A stretch of 64,000 nt of DNA from Buddleja alternifolia (GCA_019426215.1 CM033404.1:5456001-5520000); one strand, 5' to 3'; numbered from the stretch's first letter, positions 53,066 through 64,000 are shown. Program-made: numbers and translations. The notes: generated by a model not told the origin, from the sequence alone.

Positions 53066-55098
53066 CAATCTTTACGACAGCAGGTAATTATGCTACTTCA
53101 ACTTCATTTTTCAGTCACTATCTGTTATTTTTCTACAAGATAGAGAAATTGTTTGGTTTCAACTTCACTGATTTCACTCAAAACAACATTTCATCGAGAA
53201 AGCAACAAGCAAAATATACAGTTTTCATGGTAATAAAAGAGAATGGCACAAATATCTTACCATCTTTGGGGTGTTTCTTCCTTTCAGCGTCTTCAATGCT
53301 GCCTCTGCAAAAGCCTGTGCTGCTTCAGCATCAGCTTCTGCTGCCTCAGCCTCCCGGGCCGCCTCTTCAGCTTCAGCCATTGCAGCTTCTGCTTCAGCAA
53401 CTGCTTGAGCGGCGGCTGCAGCAGCTTCTTGCGGAGTCATACTCCTCATCTTGGTTAACTCTGAATCAATCTGAGATTTCGTGAGATGACTAAGGTCATC
53501 ACGATCAATTCTTGGGGACATCCCCTGACTTCCTTCCACAATGGGATTAGAAGGATTCCTTCTTCTTTCAGATAACGTGGAAGTTGCAGCTACTCTATAC
53601 TTGCGTTTATTCTGAAAAAGCAAATAGCCTCAAAATTTAAGTCAAGCAACTTCAATTCTCAAATAAATCAGCTAAGTTAATCTTCGAATATAAGTAATAT
53701 TAGGAAAAGTATATGTAGCAATGAGAGTCAAAAACACCTTAATAAGTTTTCCACTAGCAGCCAGATGTTTCAACTTTGCAGACAATATCCTTTTAAAATT
53801 TGGAGGTGCCCAGTATTGATCCTAGGGAAAAACAAAAATTTGTAAGATTAGAAGAAGATAGCTAATAGTGAACTCAATTATTAGGTAAGATATGGTTGCA
53901 AATTAGGTCTAGAAGACTATTGGTAGAAGAAGTCTACAATTCTTCAGTGTACATTCAGATGTAGAAGTATGGATTACCACATATTCATAAATCAACCAAA
54001 TGTGAGACAAAATCAAGCTAGCACAAAAGAGAAACAGCCAATCTCATGGATTTAAATAACAAAAAGCACCTCTATGTATCCAGCTATTGTTGTCTTGTTA
54101 GAACCACCAGGCTCCCTCAAGTTGTTTATAGCCTCCATTATGAGGTTGTCCAACCTTTTTATAAAATAAATAAACATTCAATGTCAGTGGTTGGAGGTAT
54201 TCCAAACAAAACTTAGGTTACCATTCTACAACCATTCAATATTTTCACCTAGATCTCAACTAAAGTACATATAAAACTAACTAATAAGACATGAGTATGC
54301 TAGTCAAAAAAACAAAAGGTCTTATGCAGAGTTAGAAACTAACTCGATAATGTGAGGGCGTCAGTACCTTTTGCAATGCTATAAATAAGCGGCTGTAACG
54401 CACAGAGATCTAAATCTAGCAAGAATACCAGGTATCTTATTCGGAGAAGCTAAAGAACATCTATCTAACTCATCCAGAATTTGGAACTTCTTTTCTCAAA
54501 AGTTCCATTAACATGAAAAAAGGTATGGATATTAAAATAAGTGATAATGTACAAGGGGAACACTTTTTGTAACTTTGATTTGAAAGAGCTGCCAAACTTG
54601 TAAATAAAATGTCTAACCTCATGATAGATCTTTTTGGGCCATCATTTGGTGAAGAACCACCTGAAGTAGCAAGAGTCCTCCCATCGACTATTTCCTCGTC
54701 GCTTTGACTTGTTGAAAGAGTCATAGAACTCTCTCCATGCTTAGGTGCAGGGTGTATTCTTTTTAGAGCTAACCTTGCCCTCTCCCGTGAGCCCCATCCA
54801 TTTGCCATGACACTCATGTTCCTCCACTTATCCTAGAGACCAATAAACCAATTCTATTATGAAATCAGAAACAATTATATAACTAGAACTCACAATCCAG
54901 AAGATATGTCATTCCTGAAACAAAAAATATACCAGACTGAAAATCTACCTTGAGATCAACATTGGATCGTAGATACAGAACTCCACTAAATTGCGGGTCC
55001 TTAAGAATCGTACGCCATTTCCCAGGTCCATGCTTAAGGACTCCAGCTTTAAGAGCGGCTTCTTCCTCTGGAGTCCACTTTTGTTTAGGTGCCCCCAT
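52398..55098 (-). CDS. TRB/SMH-type telomere repeat-binding protein (single Myb histone)
   Basis: Exons 55098-54949, 54832-54618, 54154-54070, 53821-53738, 53611-53261 and a likely terminal mini-exon 52412-52398; about 299 residues, the usual size of TRB1-3. The N-terminal Myb domain starts [19 protein letters not shown] and includes the telobox-recognition helix VDLKDKWRN. A central histone H1/H5 globular domain spans [12 protein letters not shown] to KRKYRVA. An Ala/Glu-rich coiled coil follows (about residues 235-290). Such proteins bind telomeric repeats and telobox promoters and recruit chromatin modifiers. The last exon (reading MIHA then stop) is inferred from splice signals only; the intron before it holds a MITE and a microsatellite. 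Exons 1-5 are certain. Confidence 0.92.
52769..53006. mobile_element. AATTACC-type MITE in the last TRB intron
   Basis: Starts GACACCCCTTGC and ends TGCATGTAATTACCCC. Flanked by ATATATATA on both sides (52760-52768, 53007-53015), but the right flank is a microsatellite, so the duplication is not firm. Internal phrases match the other copies. Confidence 0.65.
53007..53065. repeat. (AT)n-(AG)n compound microsatellite
   Basis: About 12 AT units followed by about 17 AG units in the last TRB intron, directly against the end of the MITE. Confidence 0.95.
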
Positions 55099-55640
55099 TA
55101 ACTATCAAGCAAGGAAAAACTCCTAGATCAACTGCACAAAAAGGTTACCGAAACGGTAAGCTGATGAATACAATTTCAATAATTGCCACCTAATTCACAT
55201 AACGAAATATGATCCGGCACCACTCCAATAACCTATAATCATAATGCCAAAGAAATGTCAATTAAATTTCACCAGAAGAATTGATTGGCCTTCATATGTA
55301 AAAACAAGCAGATCCTTTATTATCATAATCGTCTAGAAAAATCACAGACAAAAATTCCCAAAAATGAAATATCTCACTGATCAAATTTCAGATTTCTCCG
55401 ATAAAAAGTCCGATTGAATTTACGAAACTCTAGTGTAAATTAATCAAAATTCAATCACAATCTAATCTAGTTCATTTACATGGCGCATAAATAATAGGAT
55501 CCTTGTAGCCACAAATCCGGAAACCCTAAACCTAATTCCGCAATACGCATCACAATTTCTCGAAATTGGTTCAATCGGGCAGCTCAAAAAGGAATTAAAA
55601 GACGAAAAAGGTGAAATGTTACCCGGAAGATGCAGATTAT
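55099..55640 (-). other. 5' leader region of the TRB gene
   Basis: Upstream of the TRB start codon. GC content rises near 55500-55620. The sequence at about 55622 (GTAACATTTC on the minus strand after CTTCCGG) could be a 5' UTR donor. No other gene seen. Confidence 0.4.
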
Positions 55641-56924
55641 TGCTTTGATTGTGAAGATCTAAATCCCCAAAATTTGTATCATCAATATAAATGTATGCAT
55701 AGGCATGCTTGAGGGTGTGAATTAACGGTATTTTGTGCGTATTTCCTCTCTATCTTCCACGTGGATTAAGCAAGTTGAAGGTATAATTATAAATGAATGG
55801 GGGTAAACACAAGAAAAATAGCTATTGGCTAGATGCTCATATTTATTTATTTTATCTCATTTATATTGATAGCCTAATTATTGATGTTCGCTCTCCTAAA
55901 TTTGATAATGATATTTCAATTGTTTTTTTTATATTGAGTAACAGATCAAAATGTTCTTATAATTTTAGGAACATAATTTGTATCAAGTGTAAGAGAATAT
56001 TTACCCTCCATATTATGTTAACACTTCCTTTTTATCTATATAATCTCATTTTTATATGTTAGCACTTCCATTCTCTTTTTTTTAATTGAATTCATTCGAC
56101 CTATTTTACTTAATATCATGCTTTGATAATCATGATGTAGAGTTGATATCGTACAATAAAATATATGTATATATGAAAAATCGAAACTAAAGCAAAAGAC
56201 TAATATTCATTTGTCCTTGCAAATTATTTTATGAGTGGGCACTGGACATCGAGCTGAGCCAGTTTGATTGGAGTTACAGTTTTTTAACAAGTAGAGCTCG
56301 AGCTCATACATACCTGCTTGTGGGCTTGGGGCCAGTACATACATAATAAAAAATTAATTATTTTATATGTTTGATAAACAAATAATTATTAATATTTTTT
56401 GATGGGTTTGCGAGCCTACAAACAGATTTATTTGGCCTCGAGTTCGATCCGTTAAATTTGGTGCCCATCCCTAAACAATTTAGTTGTCAATTTATGTTAT
56501 AATGTAACTTTCATTATTATATATGGAGAATTAAGTAACAAAAATAAGGAATGTATAAGTGCTGGCATAATAAAATATGGGATTATAAAGCTAAAAAGGA
56601 ATAATAGTATATGAAGGGTATATTTGGTTTTACATTTTATGTGAATTGTATTCTAAAACTATAAGAATATTTTGGTCCATTCATTAATATAAAAAGAAAT
56701 TGGGGTGTCATTATCGGACTTTGGAGTGCAAATTCAACTTGTGTACTGTGTGCAATTCTCACATATACCTGTGTGAAAAAGACAGATACAGAATACATAC
56801 CAAACCATTGTATTCGATGTGACGTAGAATTACCGAATTCTTCTTAAAGTTTGAGAGCTTCTTTCGAGAAGATCTTTTCTTACCATGTCATTACATATGT
56901 AGTAATCATTTCATTTTTATCGAG
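55641..56924. other. Intergenic, no gene seen
   Basis: AT-rich. 56232-56475 carries GAGCTCGAGCTC-type repeats and GTGCCCATCCCTA, probably a degenerate hAT MITE related to the one near 4020-4455. No target duplication found. Confidence 0.45.
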
Positions 56925-56929
56925 CCTTG

Positions 56930-59492
56930 TGTTGAGTAATTGTGTGGAGTCGGATCAAAACAGGTTGGAAAAGGAGCCAAAATAGAGCCACGAAGGGTCG
57001 GGGTTAGACTGGGATCGCAAAAGAACAAAAAGGAGGCGAAAAATTGAAGCAAGGGGGCGCCGCCGGCAGAAAAATGGCGCCCGGGCGCCACTGTATGACG
57101 CCTGGGCGTGGGCAACAGCGCTGGAGACACGGTTTTGACGGTTTTTTGTGGCTCATGTATTTTTTGCATGTTTTTTGAGTCCTATTTTGATGAGGATTGT
57201 TTCCTTAAGTCCTAGGGTTGATTTAGGATTGTTTTTCCTAAATCTATTAGGGTTTTAACTTCACTTTTGTCTATTTAAATAGCATAGAACTCATCTTGTT
57301 ATGGTAATCGAATCACTTTGAGAGAGTTGAAATAAAAGATCTAGTTGGAGGTGGTTTTTTTCCCTTGATTGGGTTTCCATCATAAAATTTTTTGTCTTCT
57401 TTATTGCTTTTGTTTTCCCATATTTTCTTTTTATTTCCCGTTGTTAATTCACCATTGAAAGCCTTGATTCCTAACAACTGGTATCAAAAGCCTAAGGTTT
57501 TGAGTTTTAGGAGACATCTTAGAACTAGATCCGAGGGTAAACACGAGAGCTTAGATTAGCTTTGAGTTTTTTGTCGAGTGGGAGCTATGGCTGGTGATGA
57601 GGGAAAAGTTAAGATAGATAGGTTCGATGGTAGGGATTTTGGGTTTTGGAAGATGCAGATAGAGAATTATTTGTATCAGAAAAAACTACACGAATCGTTG
57701 ACGGGAAAGAAGCCGGCGAAGATGATGGATGAAGATTGGGCGTTGCTAGATCGCCAAGCTTTGGGTGTGATTCGGTTGACGCTGGCGAAGAATGTTGCTT
57801 TCAACATCATCAAAGAGATGACTACAGCGGGTCTGATGGAAGCGCTATCAAATATGTACGAGAAGCCATCCACCTCGAATAAGGTATATTTGATGCGTAG
57901 ATTATTCAATTTGAGGATGGGTGAAGGTGGATCTGTGACGGATCACATCAACGAGTTTAACGTGATTTTAACTCAGTTGAGTTCGATAGAAATCACGTTC
58001 AATGATGAGATCCAAGCTTTGATCCTACTTTCATCCTTGCCTGATAGTTGGAGTGCAATTGTGACTGCGGTAAGTAGTTCTTCCGGGGATAAGACTCTGA
58101 AGCTTCAAGAAATCCGGGATATGATTCTGAGCGAGGACATTCGTAGGAAATAAGCAGGGGAAATTATGGGAGGAGCCTTAAGTGTCGAAGGAAGAAACAG
58201 TCAAAAGAATCACCGTGGGAAATGCAAGGAGGAAGTGGAATGCTTTAATTGCGGGGAATACGGGCACTACCAAAACAAGTGGAAGGAGCCGAAGAAAGAT
58301 AGGAAGAAGAAGCAAGATAAGGGATCCGCGAGTACCGTGATAGAGGATCATGGTGATGTTTTGGTTTGTTGTACCGAGGATCCAAGGGGTACTTGGATTT
58401 TGGACTCAGGTGCATCCTATCACTCTACATCGGGGGAAAGAATGTTGGCCAACTATGTTTCCGGTAAGTTTGGAAAGGTTAGTCTAGGAGGAGACGAAAC
58501 TTTGAACACAGTCGGTAAGGGTGATGTTGACATCAAGGATGCCAATGGAGTAATACTCAAGTAGAGTAAGGTGAGACATGTTCCGGGTCTTAGGAGAAAC
58601 CTTATATCTATGGGTCAGTTGGATCGAGAGGGATATACCACGGTATTCAGTGGTGGATCTTGGGTGATCACCAAAGAGAATAGAGTAGTGGCAAGTGGTT
58701 CGAGAAAGGGAACATTGTACACGTTGAAAAAGAAGAGAGAGTCCATCAAGTGGGGGTCACTTGAGCCGGATGAATTGATGGGGCATGGAGATGCCTCGAT
58801 TGATCTCCATTGATTTTGGAGATGTTCCAACTAGATCAGGATTCTTTTTTCTTAGGAGAAAGTGAAAAATGGTTGTTTGTTTCGAGTTTGAGTTTGGGTT
58901 ATTTTTGATCAGTCTCCAAGTGGGAGATTGTTGGGCAATTGTGTGGAGTCGGATCAAAATAGGTTGGAAAAAGAGCCAAAATAGAGCTATGAAGGGTCGG
59001 GGTTAGACCGGGATCGCAGAAGAACAAAAAGGAAGCGAAAAATTAAAGCAAGGGGGGCGCCACACGCTGATGGCAGCGCCTAGGCAGAAAGATGGCGCCC
59101 GGGCGCCACCGTATGACGCCTAGGCGTGGGCAACAGCGCTGGAGACACGATTTTGACGGTTTTTTGTGGCTTATGTATTTTTGGCATGGTTTTTTAATCC
59201 TATTTTGATGAGGATTGTTTCCTTAAGTCCTAGGGTTGATTTAGGATTGTTTTTCCTAAATCTATTAGGGTTTTAACTTCACTTTTGTCTATTTAAATAG
59301 TATAGAACTCATCTTGTAATGGTAATTGAATCACTTTGAGAGAGTTGACATAAAAGATCTAGTTGGAGGTGATTTTTTCCCTTGATTGGGTTTCCACCAT
59401 AAAATTCTTTGTCTTCTTTATTGCTTTTGTTTTCCCATATTTTCTTATATTTCCCGTTGTTAATTCACCATTGAAAGTTTTGATTCCTAACA
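56930..59492 (+). mobile_element. Ty1/Copia-derived element carrying only gag and protease
   Basis: LTRs are 56930-57476 (547 bp) and 58929-59492 (564 bp), starting TGTTG and ending CCTAACA. They are flanked by an exact CCTTG duplication (56925-56929, 59493-59497). TGGTATCAAAAGCC after the first LTR is an initiator-Met primer site. The LTRs differ by several substitutions and a GC-rich insertion of about 17 bp around 59065. Integrase, RT and RNase H are absent, so the element is an internally deleted, older copy. Confidence 0.92.
57587..58813 (+). pseudogene. Copia gag-protease remnant
   Basis: The Gag region starts at MAGDEGKVKIDRF with WALLDRQALGVIRL and MYEKPSTSNKVYLMRRLFNL, typical of Copia Gag. 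A TAA near 58151 breaks it. A zinc knuckle CFNCGEYGHYQNKW follows, with the fourth ligand Cys replaced by Trp. The protease motif WILDSGASYH is present. A TAG at 58562 and the loss of everything after the GAG_pre-integrase-like stretch (VPGLRRNLISMGQL, about 58580) show it is dead. Confidence 0.88.
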
Positions 59493-59497
59493 CCTTG

Positions 59498-60275
59498 TAA
59501 TTATATCTCATTTAATAAAATCATTTTGAAGGCTATCCAAGCACCCCACATTCCCACTCGTATGGATTGAGTTCTCATTTGGACAATAAATCGAACATAA
59601 ACAACAAAGAGAATTTAGAATTTGAGCTTTTGTGTATGTAAGATAAGAACTTCTTTGAACGAGTCCCCACAACCCAGCACCTTGAGAGATACCTTGAAAA
59701 ACAATTCTTAATTTAAAACTACTTTTCATCAAGCTCTCTTGGAGTTCAAGGCCTTGCTTCAATGTTGGCGAATTACATCTTAGATTTGATGCACATCTCT
59801 TTAATTTCCTATCAACCTCTTCTAAGATTTTGAGAACTTCTTTAGAGGAGGTTTGTTCTTATTCGATCAATATAGATGTATTGATTAAGTTATGATATGA
59901 CACTATATGGAATCATAACAAATAAAATTTCAAGTTGAAGTTTTTATGTAAGTAGAAAACTTCTTTTAATTTTTAAAGAGTTCGCATTGAAACAAATATT
60001 TTTTATAAAATCTAAGGACATATGAAGCTCTTCTACTATACTGCTTATAATTCCCATTTATTTTAGGAAAAAATTGTATAAAAAGGTGTCGGATAATTTG
60101 AAATTATGAAAAGTGTGTTTCATGATTTTTGCATAATAAATTCGCACACCGAAAGTATTTGGGATACTAAATATTATTGGATAATATTAATCTACGTTCC
60201 GAGTAGATGAGTTTAGAATTTTGAATTTCTCAAATCGAACTTGTAACGAATGAGAAATTAAGTGTTAAAGCGAGG
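59498..60275. other. Intergenic, no gene seen
   Basis: AT-rich sequence without a supported ORF or bounded repeat. Confidence 0.4.
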
Positions 60276-61082
60276 TGTTTGAAAGGGTTTATCCCACATT
60301 GGAATAAAAACACAATAGTTGTGGGTTTATAATTCCATGTCATTGGATAAAGTGTTGGCCTTTGGATCATCTCAACTTTGTGCATTTTGTGAGGGAAGAG
60401 GACTTAGCCATAGTCCGGTTCACCACACGCGCACCGCCGCCCACCGGTATCGGACCGGGTTCGGGGCCTTCGGCCTTGGGCTTGGGATTGCAATATATTA
60501 ATTTTTTAGAGAAAATTAATCCCACAAAATAAAAGTCCAATAGGAAAATCATACGTGTTTAAATACGAATTTGGTGTCAATTTTGAATTAGCCTTTTAGA
60601 AGGTCTAACGTTCGAACATTGACCCCTTCTAGAAGAAATATTTGAAATGTTTCAGACATTTCAACTGCTTTAATAGCTGAATGCAATTTGGCCCAACATT
60701 CGAACGTTAAGATGCCAATGTTCGAACGTTGGTTGCAATTTCAAACTGCTAATTTATGTCTCGTATTTAATATGGCTGATTTTGGAGCCTATAAAAGGCC
60801 TCCCCCAGCAGATGGAAAATGCACCCCAACACAAATTCTCTTGTGTTCTTATTCATATTCCTTTTTCTTCCCTCGAGAGTTCAAAGTAGAATTTTGGTTC
60901 GTTGTTTTTAAGAGTTGAAGTGGTTCAATCTTAGAAAGTATTCATTGTATTTTGGGACACATTTTGCCAACGCCGGTACTACCTATAGCCTGGGCAATTT
61001 CGTGTTAAGGATAGAGTTCATTCTCGCCTCGAATAATCCTCTATCTCAGTTTTCGATTAATTTTCATTTTGTTCAAAGTTTC
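60276..61082 (+). repeat. LTR-like sequence interrupted by the TRIM
   Basis: TGTTTGAAAGGG, then TCCCACATTGGAATAA at 60291 resembles the start of several plant LTRs. A TATA box (CCTATAAAAGG, about 60789) and a leader-like segment follow. It continues after the TRIM to about 61998 (TTCAACA). No convincing 5-bp duplication was found, so a solo LTR is only a suggestion. A 15-bp inverted repeat, AACGTTCGAACATTG, lies at 60607-60621 and 60716-60730. Confidence 0.35.
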
Positions 61083-61984
61083 TGTTAGATTAGAGAAACC
61101 CCGTAGGGAATTTGTATTACTGGGTAACATATATATAGAGTTACATAAACTTGGTAAATAAGTAAACCCTAAACTATAAACAAGGAAAGATATTCTAAAC
61201 TATAAAGATAAATACAAGAAAATATAAGATAAGTAAAGATCCTATGCTAATAGAAGATATATTCTAACACTCCCTTGCAGTCGAAATGGGAGATTCTCAA
61301 ATGTTGAGAATGGACTGAAAAACTAAGAGGAGCTGGGACAATACTCCTTTAGAGAATGCTTTTTAGCAGCATCTTTTATTTTCTTTGCTTTTTGGTTGAC
61401 AGATATAATCTTCAATGACTCTTGATTAAACCAAGAGAGTGGGTACTGCAATGGGCCACGATAGAAGCAATTCCTCCTTCAACAATTTCTTTCACACCCA
61501 TATCATGTAATCTTGTGTAAAAAATTGAGAAAAAAAAAAGAATGTAAAACCGAAAAAAGGTAAGAAGCTCGCGAGCCTTTTTCAAAAAATAATAGGCTCG
61601 AGCTCGTCAGGCTCGAGTCGAGCCGGCTCGACTCAACTTACATCTCTACGAAGAGTAGTGGACTGCCAATGTTGTGTGTGGAAAGGAAAGAAGAAGAAAA
61701 AAATTAGGGAGCTGGACAGGGATAGCGATGGTAGAAGCTGGCGGAAGCGATAAATCGTGAAGGTTGGGAAAAGAAATCATTTAGCTCGATACCATGTTAG
61801 ATTAGAGAAAACCTCATAGGAAACCTGTATTACTGAGTAACATATATATAAAGTTACATAGACTTGATAAATAAGTAAACTTTAAACTATAAATAGAAAA
61901 AGATATTTCAAACTATAAAGATAAATATAAGAAAATATAAAATAAGGAAAGATCATATGCTAATTTAGAAGATATATTCTATCA
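61083..61984 (-). mobile_element. TRIM-like short LTR element
   Basis: Two similar terminal repeats, 61083-61269 (187 bp) and 61795-61984 (190 bp), share TGTTAGATTAGAGAAA at one end and ATATTCTA(A/T)CA at the other. Read on the minus strand, TGGTATCGAGC directly follows the first LTR (initiator-Met primer site) and GCAAGGGAG precedes the second (polypurine tract). The interior of about 525 bp is non-coding. Flanks GTTTC and GTTTT match at 4 of 5. Confidence 0.85.
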
Positions 61985-61998
61985 GTTTTGATTCAACA

Positions 61999-62741
61999 AA
62001 AGCAACACTAATCATGAGAAGCCATCGTAAAAATATCATTAACTGGTTCTCAAGGTTGGATATTCATATACATTTTAAACAACAAATTAAATTCCAAGAA
62101 ATTTGCATATCAATTGCATTCAAACTTGCAATTGAAAGCAAGAATTTGTTGCCATTCCAAGGAACAAACATTTCAATTATCAAATTCGATCCAAACGAAT
62201 CTCCTCTTCTTCAGAGATTCTTCATCATCAGAAGCACGCATCAAGGACACAACAGCAGCAAATAGCAGCCACACTGCACAATATAACACCATAAATCAAC
62301 TCTACAAGCAATTAAATATAAGATATTAGAGTTCTTAAGTTCTACTACCAACCAACGACAATGTATGGGTGTTTCTCTATTTTTCATAATAGTTGTTAGA
62401 ATTGTAATAGTTATCAGTTGATTATAAATTTTTGAGAAATTTACCTATAGACCTCTTCGCTTTAGTGTTAATTACCGAAAACTCTCTTACCTTTTTGAAA
62501 TTACATAAAGTTTTTCACATGTTAAGGCATGCATTCAATTACACCCTCTTTGTATATAAAAATTCTTTCTATTTCACCATATATTAACCTTACAAATAGA
62601 CCCTTTGAGGGGTGCTCATGCAATTCAACCTAAATTTATTAGATTGGATTCATTCAGAAAATTTAGAAAGAAAAAAAAAACAATTAAATATCCAAACAAA
62701 TCGGGCAAAAGATAGATAGAAATTCTAAATGATCTTTATGA
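61999..62741. other. Intergenic, no gene seen
   Basis: AT-rich. 62440-62640 has phrases (AATTACCGAAAACTCTC, GAAATTACATAAAG) reminiscent of the AATTACC-type MITEs but too diverged to bound. Confidence 0.4.
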
Positions 62742-63129
62742 TTATGTCTTTTTTTTTTGTTTAAGTTTGAATTTATTTAAAAATTGGGCATAACCATACG
62801 CCACATAGGCATACCAGCCTCCGAGCAAACCGGCACAACAGTTGTTGTTCTGTCTACCCGGCGGCGGCGCGGCGTATTGTGGGTCGTATTGCGGCGGGTA
62901 TCCTGGTGGCGGGAATCCTTGCGGCGGGTAAACCGGCGGCGCGTAGGCATCTTTTGGATACCCCAGCGGCGGATATCCTGTAAATTAAAAACGAAAAAAT
63001 TCAAGAAAAATCAGGACCGAATTATTTCAGATCGTATAATCAAATTTAATTTAAACGATATATAGGGATTGAGTTGCCTTGAGGCGGAGGGACCCCAACA
63101 TGGGGTCCATTCTGATTATAGTAACTCAT
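62742..63129 (-). CDS. Small Pro/Gly/Tyr-rich protein, CYSTM-like, possibly degenerate
   Basis: Exon 1 (63129-63078) encodes MSYYNQNGPHVGVPPPQ. Exon 2 (62977-62742) continues GYPPLGYPKDAYAPP and several PPQGFPPPGYPP repeats; 95 residues in total. The N-terminal half is that of plant CYSTM-domain stress proteins, whose C-terminus is normally a short Cys-rich membrane segment. Here the frame ends CCAGLLGGWYAYVAYGY and a Lys-rich tail. Another frame over the same bases gives VCLCGVWLCPIF, suggesting a frameshift. The intron would need a GC donor (CAAG|gcaact). A functional variant cannot be excluded. Confidence 0.55.
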
Positions 63130-63281
63130 GATATGTTGTTATTTTCTTTATGTAAATGTTTGGTTTTGAGGGGAATAGTGTATAGATTTCTGTGCATGAA
63201 AGCTGACAAGGTAGAGAGAGAAAATCGGAGGAGGAGAGATGTTTTGGAGGGAAAGAGATGTGTTTGTGGTGTTTATTATTT

Positions 63282-63600
63282 GGAATAATTGCAAACACCC
63301 CTCACATATGGGGTCATTGCGCTTCACCCCTCACTTATTAAAATGTGCACTTTACTCCCTCACTTATCATAAAATGTCCACTTATTCCCTTCGGGCAGCT
63401 CCGACAAAAATAATACAAAGGAATTATCCGTACGTTGCTTCCCGAATTTGAATTTTCCTTTGTATTTTTTTGCCCCAAACTGCCCAGAGGGGGTAAGTGC
63501 ACATTTTATGATAAGTGAGAGGGTAAAGTGCACATTTCAATAAATGAAGGGGTGAAATTCAATGACCCCTATATGTGAGGAGGATGTCTGCAATTATCCC
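63282..63600. mobile_element. Mutator-like MITE, family GGGATAAT (copy 2)
   Basis: 319 bp, flanked by an exact 9-bp duplication TTATTATTT (63273-63281, 63601-63609). Arms match the copy at 3510-3903 (GTGCACTTTACTCCC, CTTATCATAAAATGT). It lies 153 bp upstream of the CYSTM-like start codon. Confidence 0.92.
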
Positions 63601-63609
63601 TTATTATTT

Positions 63610-64000
63610 AGGAAAAATTACACCAACACCTTCTACTATAATAAGTAATTACACAAATTAAATTTACCTTCTTATAACTGAAATTTCAATTACCTAACCC
63701 ACTATAATTGAAAATTACATTTATCCTTCTGAAGACCCTCAGTCATTGGTAAAACAATGCTAAATGATATTTTTGCACTTCACTTAAATTATAAAAAAAA
63801 TGGAATAATATTTTTGTAACGGCCTACCCCTCTATAATGTGTAACTACCAAAAAACTCCTCTTGTTTTTTAAATTACCAATACCCCCTACAGGGGCTAAT
63901 TGTAAGTTTTTTAGGGGTTAAATTGTAAGATTTTTTTAATACATGGGGAGGGGGTGATTGAAAGAAGTGCGTTATAATATGGGAGGTTTGTATAATTTCA
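63610..64000. repeat. Repeat-like sequence running off the window
   Basis: Phrases such as TAATTACACAAATT, AACTACCAAAAAACTCC and AAATTACCAATACCCCC resemble the MITE families in this window. The far end is outside the window, so it cannot be bounded. Confidence 0.4.

Noticed and set aside
10650..61640. Short repeats of the GAGCTCGAGCTC type at several places (about 4370, 5200, 10640, 56240, 61580) as regulatory arrays
   Set aside because: They look like decayed hAT MITE fragments; no consistent boundaries or target duplications could be found.
60276..61998. Solo LTR interrupted by the TRIM
   Set aside because: The start looks LTR-like but no convincing 5-bp target duplication was found, so it is listed only as LTR-like sequence.

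Overview
This is nuclear DNA of a flowering plant, most likely a eudicot. The evidence is AT-rich intergenic sequence, many short GT-AG introns, plant gene families (Myb/histone-type telomere-binding protein, plant-type DNA polymerase kappa, defensin-like secreted peptides) and plant transposon lineages (Tat-type Ty3/Gypsy, Copia, TRIM, SINE, LINE, Helitron, hAT, PIF and many Mutator-like MITEs). The species cannot be read from the sequence.

Layout. 1-302: the 3' end of an unrecognised gene. 1423-3104: a Mutator-like element carrying a GRF zinc-finger fragment, itself hit by a hAT MITE. 4782-7931: a seven-exon RlmN/Cfr-type radical SAM methyltransferase gene (+). 9280-33132: a dispersed array of four defensin-like (DEFL) genes on the + strand (9280-10307; 14383-15173 with a nonsense codon; 28767-28948, an orphan second exon; 32663-33132 intact). 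The array has been stretched by a Helitron, SINEs, a PIF MITE, a LINE, a 10.2-kb Tat-type Gypsy element inside that LINE, two oppositely oriented poly(A) retroposons and a 1.8-kb solo LTR. 33703-55098: three housekeeping-type genes on the minus strand: DNA polymerase kappa (33703-39952, 11 exons), a 644-aa coiled-coil protein (43891-50220, 17 exons) and a TRB/SMH single-Myb-histone protein (52398-55098). Three tRNA-Pro genes (two UGG, one CGG) lie between the first two, also on the minus strand. 56930-59492: a gag/protease-only Copia derivative. 61083-61984: a TRIM-like element. 62742-63129: a small Pro/Gly-rich CYSTM-like gene (-), with a MITE just upstream.

The main result is the DEFL array. 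The region upstream of member 4 preserves the pre-insertion sequence for two transposons found upstream of member 2, so gene duplication and later transposition can be ordered. The Gypsy element has LTRs that look identical by eye, a full-length gag-pol ORF, an exact 5-bp target duplication and an antisense, apparently spliced second gene, so it is a very recent insertion. At least nine elements have 9-bp target duplications (exact or nearly so), making Mutator-type MITEs the dominant small repeat; several sit in introns of the housekeeping genes.

Exon coordinates were derived by hand from splice signals and frame continuity. No alignment or database search was run.
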